A stretch of 64,000 nucleotides of DNA from Streptomyces sp. NBC_00461 (GTDB lineage: Bacteria > Actinomycetota > Actinomycetes > Streptomycetales > Streptomycetaceae): assembly GCF_036013935.1 (NCBI RefSeq), contig NZ_CP107902.1, forward strand, positions 2,017,001 through 2,081,000. The letters are read 5' to 3'. Position numbers and translations under genes: made by a program. Below, one piece after another: positions 46,113-54,961 of this stretch. A model generated the notes under the pieces. It was not told where the DNA came from. It worked only from the letters and a program-made list of their open reading frames with translations, and did no database searches. Position 1 is the first letter of the stretch, and the number at the start of each line of letters is the position of its first letter.

Positions 46113-46224
46113 GACACCGACCCTCCGGGGTGCCCGGGCGCCACGCAACCCGAATGCCCCGATATGCACCGATCGCGTGGCAGCCTGTCCGTCGTCACCA
46201 CCCGTACCCCCGAAGGTGAGCCCC

Positions 46225-46521
46225 ATGACCACCCTCCACATGGAACACGCCTCCCACACGCACGCGCACGGCCCGGACTGCGGGCACGCGCGGGTGCCGC
46301 ACGGAGACCACGTCGACTACGCGCACGACGGGCATCTGCACCGCGCGCACGGAGAACACTGGGACGAGTGCGAGCCCGCCGGACACGCCCCGCACGAGGG
46401 CCACGACCACCGGCACGGCGAGGGCTGCGGGCACGAGAGCGTCCTGCACGGAGACCACGTCGACTATCTGCACGACGGCCACCGGCACGCCACGCACGAC
46501 GGCCACTGGGACGACCACTGA
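46225..46521 (+). CDS. Histidine-rich small protein, internally duplicated, likely metal-binding
   Basis: A 98-residue protein in which roughly a quarter of residues are histidine, with Asp, Glu and Gly. It contains a duplicated module: HGDHVDYAHDGHLHRAHGEHWDE near residue 30 and HGDHVDYLHDGHRHATHDGHWDD near residue 75, plus CGH motifs. Such composition suggests binding and storage of zinc, nickel or copper ions in the cytoplasm (no signal peptide). ATG at 46225 has an AAGGTGAG site. It is divergent from the oxidoreductase and is followed by a strong terminator. No zinc-repressor (Zur) box was recognised upstream. Confidence 0.82.
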   Translation: MTTLHMEHASHTHAHGPDCGHARVPHGDHVDYAHDGHLHRAHGEHWDECEPAGHAPHEGHDHRHGEGCGHESVLHGDHVDYLHDGHRHATHDGHWDDH

Positions 46522-46540
46522 ATCGGGCCGGACCGGCCCC

Positions 46541-46578
46541 CCGACAGCTCCCCGCGGTACTGCGCGGGGAGCTGTCGG
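46541..46578 (+). terminator. Strong intrinsic terminator after the histidine-rich gene
   Basis: A perfect 15-bp stem (CCGACAGCTCCCCGC and its complement) with an 8-base loop, 20 bases after the stop. The stem is very GC-rich and lacks a clear T-tract, as usual in Streptomyces. Confidence 0.8.
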
Positions 46579-46620
46579 CCTATCGTGGCTCAGATCACGT
46601 TCGCCTCGCGCACTGGACGA

Positions 46621-46639
46621 CATACCGACCGGTCGGCAT
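46621..46639. promoter_or_regulatory. TetR-type operator upstream of the kinase/acyl-CoA dehydrogenase operon
   Basis: CATACCGACCGGTCGGCAT contains the perfect 12-bp palindrome CCGACCGGTCGG. The same motif in reverse orientation (CATACCGACCGGTTAGT) lies at 52121-52137 upstream of the SDR/ligase/TetR operon, and both are about 36-39 bases from the start codon. The regulator at 49016-49609 is the obvious candidate. A shared operator is seen in the sequence; the regulator assignment is inferred. Confidence 0.7.
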
Positions 46640-46678
46640 CATAGTCGGGAACCCTTTACGCGCCCGTTAGGAGCACCG

Positions 46679-47701
46679 ATGAGTCCCGACCACCCGCCAG
46701 GCCTCGATCTCGACCGGCTGCGCGGCCTGCTCGACCAGGAGCGGCCCGGCCTGGTGCACGGCCCCCTGACCGGCCGGCTGATCGAGGGCGGACGGTCGAA
46801 CCTCACGTACGCGGTCTCCGACGGCACCTCGAAGTGGGTCGTACGACGGCCCCCGCTCGGCCATGTGCTGGCCACCGCGCACGACATGAAGCGCGAGCAC
46901 CGCGTGATCAGCGCCCTGCACCCGACGGACGTCCCGGTGCCGCGCCCGGTGCTGCTGTGCGAGGACGAGGAGGTCTTCGGGGCTCCTCTCTACGTCATGG
47001 AGTTCGTGGAGGGCACGCCGTACCGCACGGCCGACCAGCTCGCCCCGCTCGGCCCCGAGCGCACCAGGGGCGCCGTTCTGTCCCTGGTGGACACCCTGGT
47101 CGAGCTGCACGCGGTGGACCCCGCCGCGGTGGGCCTCGCCGACTTCGGCCGACCCGAGGGCTTCCTGGACCGGCAACTGCGGCGCTGGGGCAAGCAGTTG
47201 GACGCCTCCCGCAACCGTGAGCTGGCCGGCATCGACGAGCTGCACGCGGCGCTCGGCCGGCAGCTCCCCCCGTCGCCCGCGCCGACCGTGATCCACGGCG
47301 ACTACCGGCTCGACAACGTCCTCATCGGCGAGGACGACAGCATCAAGGCGATCCTCGACTGGGAGATGTCGACGCTCGGCGACCCGCTCACCGACCTGGG
47401 GCTGCTGGTGATGTACAGCATGCCGCTCGGCATGCCGGACTCCCCCGTCTCCACCACGGCCGAGGCGCCCGGGCACCCGGAGCCGGCCGAGCTGATCGAG
47501 CGGTACGCCGCGCGCTCGGGGCGCGACGTCTCCTCGGTCTCCTGGTACACGGCGTTCGCCTGGTTCAAGCTCGCCGTGATCCTGGAGGGCATCCACTACC
47601 GCTACACGCTGGGCCAGACGGTCGGCCAGGGCTTCGACCGCATCGGCGACCTGGTGCCCGTCTTCATCGGGCACGGCCTGACCACTCTTCAGGAAGGCTG
47701 A
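46679..47701 (+). CDS. Phosphotransferase family protein (APH/ACAD10-11 kinase-domain-like)
   Basis: A 340-residue aminoglycoside-phosphotransferase-like kinase. The catalytic loop IHGDYRLDNVLI and the following ILDWEMSTLGDPLTDLGLL (Mg-binding DWE) are diagnostic. The sub-group with LDRLRGLLDQERPGL at the N-terminus and LVHGPLTGRLIEGGRSNLTY is the one fused to acyl-CoA dehydrogenase in mammalian ACAD10/11 and the one (LvaA-like) that phosphorylates 4-hydroxyacyl-CoA in bacteria. The acyl-CoA dehydrogenase gene follows after only 6 bases. Antibiotic resistance is unlikely. Confidence 0.85.
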   Translation: MSPDHPPGLDLDRLRGLLDQERPGLVHGPLTGRLIEGGRSNLTYAVSDGTSKWVVRRPPLGHVLATAHDMKREHRVISALHPTDVPVPRPVLLCEDEEVFGAPLYVMEFVEGTPYRTADQLAPLGPERTRGAVLSLVDTLVELHAVDPAAVGLADFGRPEGFLDRQLRRWGKQLDASRNRELAGIDELHAALGRQLPPSPAPTVIHGDYRLDNVLIGEDDSIKAILDWEMSTLGDPLTDLGLLVMYSMPLGMPDSPVSTTAEAPGHPEPAELIERYAARSGRDVSSVSWYTAFAWFKLAVILEGIHYRYTLGQTVGQGFDRIGDLVPVFIGHGLTTLQEG

Positions 47702-47707
47702 TCAGTC

Positions 47708-48931
<1,224 letters not shown>

Positions 48932-48947
48932 GCCCCATGACCCATGT

Positions 48948-48982
48948 GTAAGGGGCGGCTGCCATTGGCAGCCGCCCCTTAC
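48948..48982. terminator. Bidirectional intrinsic terminator
   Basis: A perfect 16-bp stem (GTAAGGGGCGGCTGCC/GGCAGCCGCCCCTTAC) with a 3-base loop, between the convergent acyl-CoA dehydrogenase (ends 48931) and TetR (ends 49016) genes. The ends carry A and T residues, so it works from both sides. Confidence 0.88.
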
Positions 48983-49015
48983 CTGTGCCCGTATGGACCT
49001 GTGCCCGTACCGCGG

Positions 49016-49609
49016 TTACGGCCGCAGCGCGCGCAGCAGCAGGTCCGCCAGGTGGTCGGCGACCTCCTGCGGGCTGAGCGGGCCGTCGGGCCGATACCAG
49101 GTGGACAGGTGGTGGACCGAACCGAAGTGGTAGTCGACCACCAGGTCGGCCGGGGTCGCCTTGGAGAAGACGCCCGTCTGCTGCCCCTCCTCCACCAGCG
49201 CGCGGAAGCGCTCGTGGTAGCGACGGCGCTCGGCCCGCACCTGCTTGTTCTTCTCCGGGCTCAGATGGTGCATGGAGCGGAAGAAGATGTTCGCGTCGTC
49301 GAGGTTGTCGATCGTCGTGACCACGACGTCGGCCGCCGCGCCCCGCAGCCGCTTCTCGATCGGCTCGTCGGCGTCCGCGAAGGCGTCGAGGCGCTCCTGC
49401 TGGACGCGCAGCACGCGCGCGTACACCTCGTGCAGGAGGTCGTCCTTGGAGCCGAAGTAGTGGTACAGCGCCCCCTTGGTGACGCCGGCCGCCTCGACGA
49501 TCTCCTGCACCGAGGTGCGGTCGTAGCCCCGCTCGGCGAAGAGCCGGGTGGCGGCGGCCAGCAGCCGCTGAGGGACGGGAGTACCGTCACCGTCCGTCGT
49601 CCTGGGCAC
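49016..49609 (-). CDS. TetR/AcrR-family regulator of the acyl-CoA regulon
   Basis: A 197-residue TetR protein. The helix-turn-helix (RLLAAATRLFAERGYDRTSVQEIVEAAGVTKGALYHYFGSKDDLLHEVY) is complete; the ligand-binding domain has a TetR_C fatty-acyl-type helix bundle (SKATPADLVVDYHFGSVHHLSTWYRP). It is the last gene of the operon SDR-ligase-TetR and very likely binds the shared CATACCGACCGGT motif. GTG at 49609 has an AGGTGG site; the 91 upstream residues of the longer frame are shadow. Confidence 0.87.
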   Translation of the reverse strand: MPRTTDGDGTPVPQRLLAAATRLFAERGYDRTSVQEIVEAAGVTKGALYHYFGSKDDLLHEVYARVLRVQQERLDAFADADEPIEKRLRGAAADVVVTTIDNLDDANIFFRSMHHLSPEKNKQVRAERRRYHERFRALVEEGQQTGVFSKATPADLVVDYHFGSVHHLSTWYRPDGPLSPQEVADHLADLLLRALRP

Positions 49610-49646
49610 TGTGCCGCCACCTGCCTTCCAAGCTCTCGGTCTGCTT

Positions 49647-51314
49647 CTAAGCACTGTCCCGCGGTCGGGAACGAAGCTCCCGACGGAGGATCTTCCCACT
49701 TGCCGTCTTCGGCAAGTCGGGCAGGATCTCCACCTGCCGCGGGTACTTGTAGGCGGCCAGTCTCTCCTTGCAGTACGCCGCGAGTTCACCCGGGTCCGTG
49801 TCGGCGCCCGGACGGAGGCTGATGTACGCCTTGACGGTCTCACCGCGGTACCCGTCGGGCACCCCGACGACCGCCGCCTCACGGACCGCGGGATGCGTGT
49901 ACAGCACGTCCTCGACCTCGCGCGGCCACACCTTGAAGCCGGACGCGTTGATCATGTCCTTCTTGCGGTCGACGACGTACAGCCATCCCTGCGGGTCCAT
50001 GAAGCCGATGTCGCCGGTGCGCAGTTCGCCGTCCGGGAAGGTCTCGGCCGTCGCGTCGGGCCGCCGCCAGTAGCCGGGCACGACCTGCGGTCCGCGGACG
50101 AGGATCTCGCCCTGCTCGCCCATGGGGACCTCACGGCCCTGGTCGTCGACGATCCGCACGATCGTGTCGGGGCCCGGCAGGCCCACGGCCAGGGTGCCGG
50201 AGGCCGGGTCGACGGGGGCCTCCAGGCCGGGCGGGACGGAGGCGCAGGGTGCGGTGCACTCGGTCAGCCCGTAGCCGTTGCGGATGTACGGCCCGAAGCC
50301 TGCCCGGAACTTCTCCACGAGGGCCGGCGGCACGGGGGCGCCGCCCGAGGAGATGTTGACGAAGGAGGAGAAGTGGTCGGGGGTGGCGTCCGGGTGGGCG
50401 CCCAGCGCCATGAAGGCGGTCGACGGGCCGACCGTGTAGTGCGGCCGGTGCTCGGCGAACGCGTCGAGCACGACACCCGCCTCGAAGCGGTACGTCAGCA
50501 CGAGTGTGCCCGCGCTGTTGAGACACGCGCCGAGCTGGCAGACCATACCGGTGATGTGGAACAGGGGCGCCATCGCGTAGTAGACCGGCGCGTCCGGCAG
50601 GGCGAGGCCCGTGCGCTGCCGCTCGGCGTTGAACATGATGTTGCCGTGCGTGTTGGTGGCGCCCTTGGGGGTGCCGCTGGTGCCCGAGGTGTAGCTGATC
50701 AGCGCGATGTCGGACGGCCCGGGGTCCCGGCCTTCCGGGGCCTTGTGCCCGGCGCGTGCCACGGCCACCAGGTCGTCGGCGTCGTCGGCCTGCGCCAGCC
50801 GCTCGAAGGACAGTACGCGCGCGTCGTCGCGCGTCTGGAAGTCCAGCTCGCACCCGGTCAGCACGATCCGTACGGAGGAGTCGGCGGCGGCGTCGCGCAG
50901 ATACGACTCCCAGGCACGATCGGAGCAGACGAGAGCCGCCACCTCGCCGTCCCGCAGGACGTGCCCCACCTCCCCCGCCTTGTACATGGGGTTGACCGGC
51001 ACGACGATCGCGCCCGCCTTCCACGCGCCCAGCAGGGCGAGCACGAAGTGCGGGGAGTTCTGCAGCAGGATCGCCACCCGGTCGCCGCGCTCCAGGCCGC
51101 GGGCGGCCAGATGCCCGGCGACCGAGTCGCTCAGCTCGTCTGCCTCGCGGTAGCTCAGCCGCCCGTCGAAGTAGGCGAGGAAGGCACGGTCCGGGGCCTC
51201 GGCGGCGGACCGGCGCAGGGCGTGCACGAGAGAGTCGGCGGGGTCGATCGGGGCCCGCTGGGCGTCGTTCAGCAGGGCCACCCAGGGCTGGGCGGCGTAC
51301 GGGGAGCCGGTCAC
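49647..51314 (-). CDS. Acyl-CoA synthetase (fatty acid/4-coumarate-CoA ligase type)
   Basis: A 555-residue ANL-superfamily ligase that activates a carboxylic acid to its CoA thioester. ATP-binding loop YTSGTSGTPKGAT, core motif YGLTECTA, hinge and catalytic lysine in KTASGKILRREL. Start is GTG at 51314, overlapping the SDR gene stop by 4 bases; the longer frame upstream is rejected. It is the entry step for the neighbouring kinase, dehydrogenase and SDR. Confidence 0.9.
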   Translation of the reverse strand: MTGSPYAAQPWVALLNDAQRAPIDPADSLVHALRRSAAEAPDRAFLAYFDGRLSYREADELSDSVAGHLAARGLERGDRVAILLQNSPHFVLALLGAWKAGAIVVPVNPMYKAGEVGHVLRDGEVAALVCSDRAWESYLRDAAADSSVRIVLTGCELDFQTRDDARVLSFERLAQADDADDLVAVARAGHKAPEGRDPGPSDIALISYTSGTSGTPKGATNTHGNIMFNAERQRTGLALPDAPVYYAMAPLFHITGMVCQLGACLNSAGTLVLTYRFEAGVVLDAFAEHRPHYTVGPSTAFMALGAHPDATPDHFSSFVNISSGGAPVPPALVEKFRAGFGPYIRNGYGLTECTAPCASVPPGLEAPVDPASGTLAVGLPGPDTIVRIVDDQGREVPMGEQGEILVRGPQVVPGYWRRPDATAETFPDGELRTGDIGFMDPQGWLYVVDRKKDMINASGFKVWPREVEDVLYTHPAVREAAVVGVPDGYRGETVKAYISLRPGADTDPGELAAYCKERLAAYKYPRQVEILPDLPKTASGKILRRELRSRPRDSA

Positions 51315-52084
51315 CGTACCTCCTCCCACTTCTGCTGGATGTGGTTCATGTTCGTCAGCCAGCGGTCGGGGCCGGCGGCCCTGGCCTGGTAGTACCCGGC
51401 GACCTCGGGGTGCGGGAGGATCAGGAACCGGTCCTCCTCCATCCCCTTGAACAGGGCGTCCGCGACGTCCGCCGGCTCGACCGCCGTCTGCTGGAGCACC
51501 AGCTCGCCCGCGCTGCCGGTGGCGGCCAGCATGTCGGTGCGGACACCCTGGGGACAGATGGCGTGGACCTTGAGGCCCCGGTGCCGGTACGTCAGCGACA
51601 GCCACTCGGAGAAGGCGTACGCACCGTGCTTGGAGACGCTGTACGAGGGCGCGCCGATCATGGTGAGCAGTCCGGCGGCGGAGACGGTGGACACGAACCG
51701 GCCGCTGCCGCGCTCCAGCCAGTCGGGGAGCAGTTCATGGGCGGCACGCACATGGGCCATGACGTTGACGTCCCAGGAAAGCTCCCAGGGCTTCTCGTCG
51801 AGCGGCTGCCCGAGCTCGGCGCCCTCGAAGGCGACGCCCGCGTTGGCGCAGTACACGTCGACCGTGCCACCGAGCGCGTCCCGGGCGTCGGCCACGATCG
51901 AGGAGGCGTCCCCGGGCACCGCGATGCCACCGATCTCCTCGGCGACCGCTGCGGCCCGCCCGGCGTCCAGGTCGTTGACCACGACCCGGGCCCCTTCGGC
52001 GGCGAACCGCCGGGCGAGGGCGGCCCCGATCCCGCCTCCGGCTCCGGTGACGACCACTCCGGCATCCTGCACGGCTTCCACCAT
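51311..52084 (-). CDS. SDR family oxidoreductase
   Basis: A 257-residue short-chain dehydrogenase: GAGGGIGAAL cofactor motif, CANAG, and the YSVSKHGAY catalytic tyrosine-lysine pair. Family members act on hydroxy- or keto-acyl substrates or alcohols. It opens the operon SDR-ligase-TetR and is preceded by the shared operator at 52121-52137. In the proposed pathway it could interconvert a keto- and hydroxy-acyl-CoA. Confidence 0.86.
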   Translation of the reverse strand: MVEAVQDAGVVVTGAGGGIGAALARRFAAEGARVVVNDLDAGRAAAVAEEIGGIAVPGDASSIVADARDALGGTVDVYCANAGVAFEGAELGQPLDEKPWELSWDVNVMAHVRAAHELLPDWLERGSGRFVSTVSAAGLLTMIGAPSYSVSKHGAYAFSEWLSLTYRHRGLKVHAICPQGVRTDMLAATGSAGELVLQQTAVEPADVADALFKGMEEDRFLILPHPEVAGYYQARAAGPDRWLTNMNHIQQKWEEVR

Positions 52085-52120
52085 CGGTCTCCTTCGACTG
52101 CGGCTCTGCTGCCAGCCCAG

Positions 52121-52137
52121 ACTAACCGGTCGGTATG
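52121..52137. promoter_or_regulatory. TetR-type operator upstream of the SDR/ligase/TetR operon
   Basis: On the minus strand this reads CATACCGACCGGTTAGT, matching the site at 46621-46639 in 13 consecutive positions (CATACCGACCGGT). It lies about 36 bases upstream of the SDR start codon, equivalent to the other site. Inferred function: autoregulation by the TetR gene at the end of this operon. Confidence 0.7.
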
Positions 52138-52262
52138 TGGCAGGAAAGGGGTGACTGCAACCCGCCAGGGGCGCTGGGCTGTATCAACTTGCGGCTCCGC
52201 CGCGTGGGCGCGACAGGCCACGATGAACCAGCGGCTTCCCCACGACCCGCGGGAGCAATACC

Positions 52263-53507
52263 TTGCCCCTCATGCGCCTATCCAGACGAGCCCTCCTCGC
52301 AGCGACAACGGCAGCAACATCACTCTCAGCGGCACCCCCGGCCACCGCAGCCCCGCGCAAACCCCTCCGCACCGGCTTCGAACAACTGGCGGCAACCGAC
52401 TACGCCCAGCTCAGCGGCCAGCGATGCGGCATCGTCACCAATCCCACCGGCGTCACCCGAGACGTCCGTCACATCGTCGACGTGATGCACGCGGACCCCC
52501 GCGTCAAGCTGACGGCCGTCTTCGGCCCCGAACACGGCTTCCGCGGCACCGCGCAGGCCGGCGGCTCCGAGGGCCGCTACGACGACCCGGCCACCGGGCT
52601 CCCCGTCTACGACACGTATCTCAAGAGCGGCCGGCCCCTCGCCGACGTCTTCACGGCGTCCGGTGTCGACACCGTCGTCTTCGACATCCAGGACGTCGGC
52701 GCGCGCTTCTACACGTACATCTGGACGCTGTACGACTGCATGGAGGCCGCCCGGCTCGCCGGCAAACGCTTCGTCGTCCTCGACCGGCCGAATCCGGTGA
52801 CCGGGCGCGCGGCCCGGGGCCCCGTGCTGCACAAGGAGTTCGCGACCTTCATCGGCCGGCAGCCGATCTCCCAGGCGCACGGGATGACCGTGGCCGAGCT
52901 GGCGCGGCTGTTCAACGGGGAGTTCCTCGAAACGCCGGTGCCGCTGGAGACCGTCCTGATGACGGGGTGGAAGCGATCGGAGTTCTACGACGCCTGGTCG
53001 CTGCCCTGGGTGCCGCCGAGCCCGAACATGCCGACGCCCGACTCCGCCCTGGTCTACTCGGGGACCTGCATGTTCGAGGGCACGAACCTGTCGGAGGGGC
53101 GCGGTACGACCCGCCCGTTCGAACTGCTCGGCGCGGAGGGCATCGACGGGCGGTGGGCGGCGGCGGTCGGTGAACTGGGCCTGCCCGGCGTGCACTTCAG
53201 GGAGGCGTACTTCGCGCCGACCTTCTCCAAGTTCCAGGGCAGGACGGTCGGCGGCGTGCAGATCCATGTGCACGACCGGGCCGCGTACGACCCCGTGCGT
53301 ACCGGTGTCGCACTGCTGGTGACCGCCAAGAAGGTGTGGAGCGGCTTCGGTTGGCGGCCGGACAACTGGATCGACAAGCTCACGGGCTCCACGCGCGTAC
53401 GTACGGCGATCGACGCGGGCGCGAGCGCCGACGAGGTGGTGGCGGGCTGGCAGGAGGAGCTGGCGGCGTTCCGGCGGATTCGAAAGGAATACCTCCTCTA
53501 CGGATGA
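52263..53507 (+). CDS. Exo-beta-N-acetylmuramidase, NamZ family (DUF1343)
   Basis: A 414-residue secreted wall hydrolase of the DUF1343/GH171 family that removes terminal N-acetylmuramic acid from muropeptides. The N-terminus has a Tat-type signal (RLSRRALLAATTAATSLSA with Ala-X-Ala near residue 28). Family segments AVFGPEHGFRG (with the likely catalytic Glu), VFDIQDVGARFYTYI and SEGRGTTRPFE are clear. The start is the TTG at 52263 because GGGAG lies 7 bases upstream; an ATG nine bases on gives a slightly shorter signal. Confidence 0.9.
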   Translation: MPLMRLSRRALLAATTAATSLSAAPPATAAPRKPLRTGFEQLAATDYAQLSGQRCGIVTNPTGVTRDVRHIVDVMHADPRVKLTAVFGPEHGFRGTAQAGGSEGRYDDPATGLPVYDTYLKSGRPLADVFTASGVDTVVFDIQDVGARFYTYIWTLYDCMEAARLAGKRFVVLDRPNPVTGRAARGPVLHKEFATFIGRQPISQAHGMTVAELARLFNGEFLETPVPLETVLMTGWKRSEFYDAWSLPWVPPSPNMPTPDSALVYSGTCMFEGTNLSEGRGTTRPFELLGAEGIDGRWAAAVGELGLPGVHFREAYFAPTFSKFQGRTVGGVQIHVHDRAAYDPVRTGVALLVTAKKVWSGFGWRPDNWIDKLTGSTRVRTAIDAGASADEVVAGWQEELAAFRRIRKEYLLYG

Positions 53508-53588
53508 GTCACGACGTATGGCCTTCCTTGTCCGGTAGCAGGACGATGCGCCCACATCGCGGAGCTGCGGGGGACGAGGGGGCCTGTC

Positions 53589-54908
53589 ATGGCACAGCCG
53601 GCAATGAGCGTGTCTCCCTTCTGGGAGCTGACCTTCGACGCGGACGGGGACGTCGACCGGCCGGAGCGGGACCGGCTGCTGGCCGAGGTCACCCGGCGCG
53701 GCGTCCGTGACCTGATCGTCTTCGCGCACGGCTGGAACAACGACCGCTCGGGCGCGACCCGCCTCTACAGCAGCTTCTTCGCGCCGATCCCCGACCTCGC
53801 GCCGACGGCCAGGCTCGGGTACGTGGGCGTCCTGTGGCCGTCGATGCGGTTCTCCGACGAGCCCATCCCGGACTTCCCGCGGTCCGTCGCGGCCGACGCG
53901 CCGGCGCATCCCGCGCTCGACAAGGACACACGGCACGCGCTGCTGGAGACCTTCCCCGGCCGGGCCACCGTGATCGACCAGCTCGCCCGGCTGCTGGACC
54001 AGCACACGGGCGAGGAGGCCGAGCTGGCGGAGTTCGGGCGGCTGGTACGGCTGCTCGTGGAGGTGGTACCGCCGGGGCCTCAACCGCTGTTCGCCGCGGA
54101 CACCCTGGCGAACGGGGCGCCGCAGAGCGAGCCGGACATGTTCTCGCGGCCCGCGGCGGAGGTCTGCGAGGAGTTCGCGCAGGCGCTGGCGCAGCTCGAA
54201 CCCCCGGGCGGACAGGCCTCGTTCACCCTGCCCAACCCCTGGGACGGTGCGCACGAACTGCTGCGGCAGGCGACGTACTACGCGATGAAGCGGCGCGCGG
54301 GGACGGTCGGCGAGCGCGGGCTCGGCCGGGTGATCGGGCAGCTCGCCTCGTCGGCGCCGGACGTGCGTGTGCACCTGGTCGGGCACAGCTTCGGCGGCCG
54401 GCTGGTGTCGTTCGCGCTGCGCGGTCTGCCCGAGGGAGTGCACACGGTGAAGTCGGTGACGCTGTTCCAAGGGGCCTTCTCGCACTACGCGTTCGCGGCC
54501 CGGCTGCCGCACGACCCACATGCGGGAGGCGTGCTGCAGGGCCAGCAGAACCGTATCGACGGCCCCCTGGTGTGCTGTTACTCCCACTTCGACTCGGCGC
54601 TCGGCACGATCTACCCGCTGGCCTCCCGCATGGCGAACGACGCGCAGGGCGTGGCCGAGGGCTTCGACATCGCGGGGATGCTGGGCGCCAAGTGGGGTGC
54701 CATGGGACACGACGGCGTGCAGGCGGTGCCCGGCACGCGTGCGTGCACGCTCGCGGACGTCCTCGGCTCCGGTCTGCCCGCCTCGGGGTGCGTCAACGTC
54801 GACGCGGCGGCCGTGATCAGGAAGGGCGGGCCGCCCTCCGGCGCGCACAGCGACATCGTGCACCGGGAACTGGCCGAGGTGGTGCTGGCGGCGGGCCGCG
54901 TCCGCTGA
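53589..54908 (+). CDS. Alpha/beta hydrolase-fold protein (esterase/lipase-like)
   Basis: A 439-residue cytoplasmic protein. VFAHGWNND supplies the oxyanion-hole region, and GHSFGG with Ser267 is the nucleophile elbow, so an esterase, lipase or acyltransferase activity is plausible. His of the triad is probably in the C-terminal third (near GAHSDIVHRE). The physiological substrate is unknown. It is followed by a short terminator hairpin. Confidence 0.75.
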   Translation: MAQPAMSVSPFWELTFDADGDVDRPERDRLLAEVTRRGVRDLIVFAHGWNNDRSGATRLYSSFFAPIPDLAPTARLGYVGVLWPSMRFSDEPIPDFPRSVAADAPAHPALDKDTRHALLETFPGRATVIDQLARLLDQHTGEEAELAEFGRLVRLLVEVVPPGPQPLFAADTLANGAPQSEPDMFSRPAAEVCEEFAQALAQLEPPGGQASFTLPNPWDGAHELLRQATYYAMKRRAGTVGERGLGRVIGQLASSAPDVRVHLVGHSFGGRLVSFALRGLPEGVHTVKSVTLFQGAFSHYAFAARLPHDPHAGGVLQGQQNRIDGPLVCCYSHFDSALGTIYPLASRMANDAQGVAEGFDIAGMLGAKWGAMGHDGVQAVPGTRACTLADVLGSGLPASGCVNVDAAAVIRKGGPPSGAHSDIVHRELAEVVLAAGRVR

Positions 54909-54928
54909 CCCGCCGCCAGTGGTGTGTC

Positions 54929-54955
54929 ACCTTCCACCGAGGGGTGGTGGAAGGT
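54929..54955. terminator. Terminator hairpin between convergent genes
   Basis: Perfect 10-bp stem ACCTTCCACC/GGTGGAAGGT with a 7-base loop in the 53-base gap between the hydrolase and the acylase genes. Confidence 0.75.
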
Positions 54956-54961
54956 CACCTG

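Noticed and set aside
46113..46224. A zinc-repressor (Zur) box upstream of the histidine-rich gene
   Set aside because: No TGAAAATGATTTTCA-like sequence is present in the gap.
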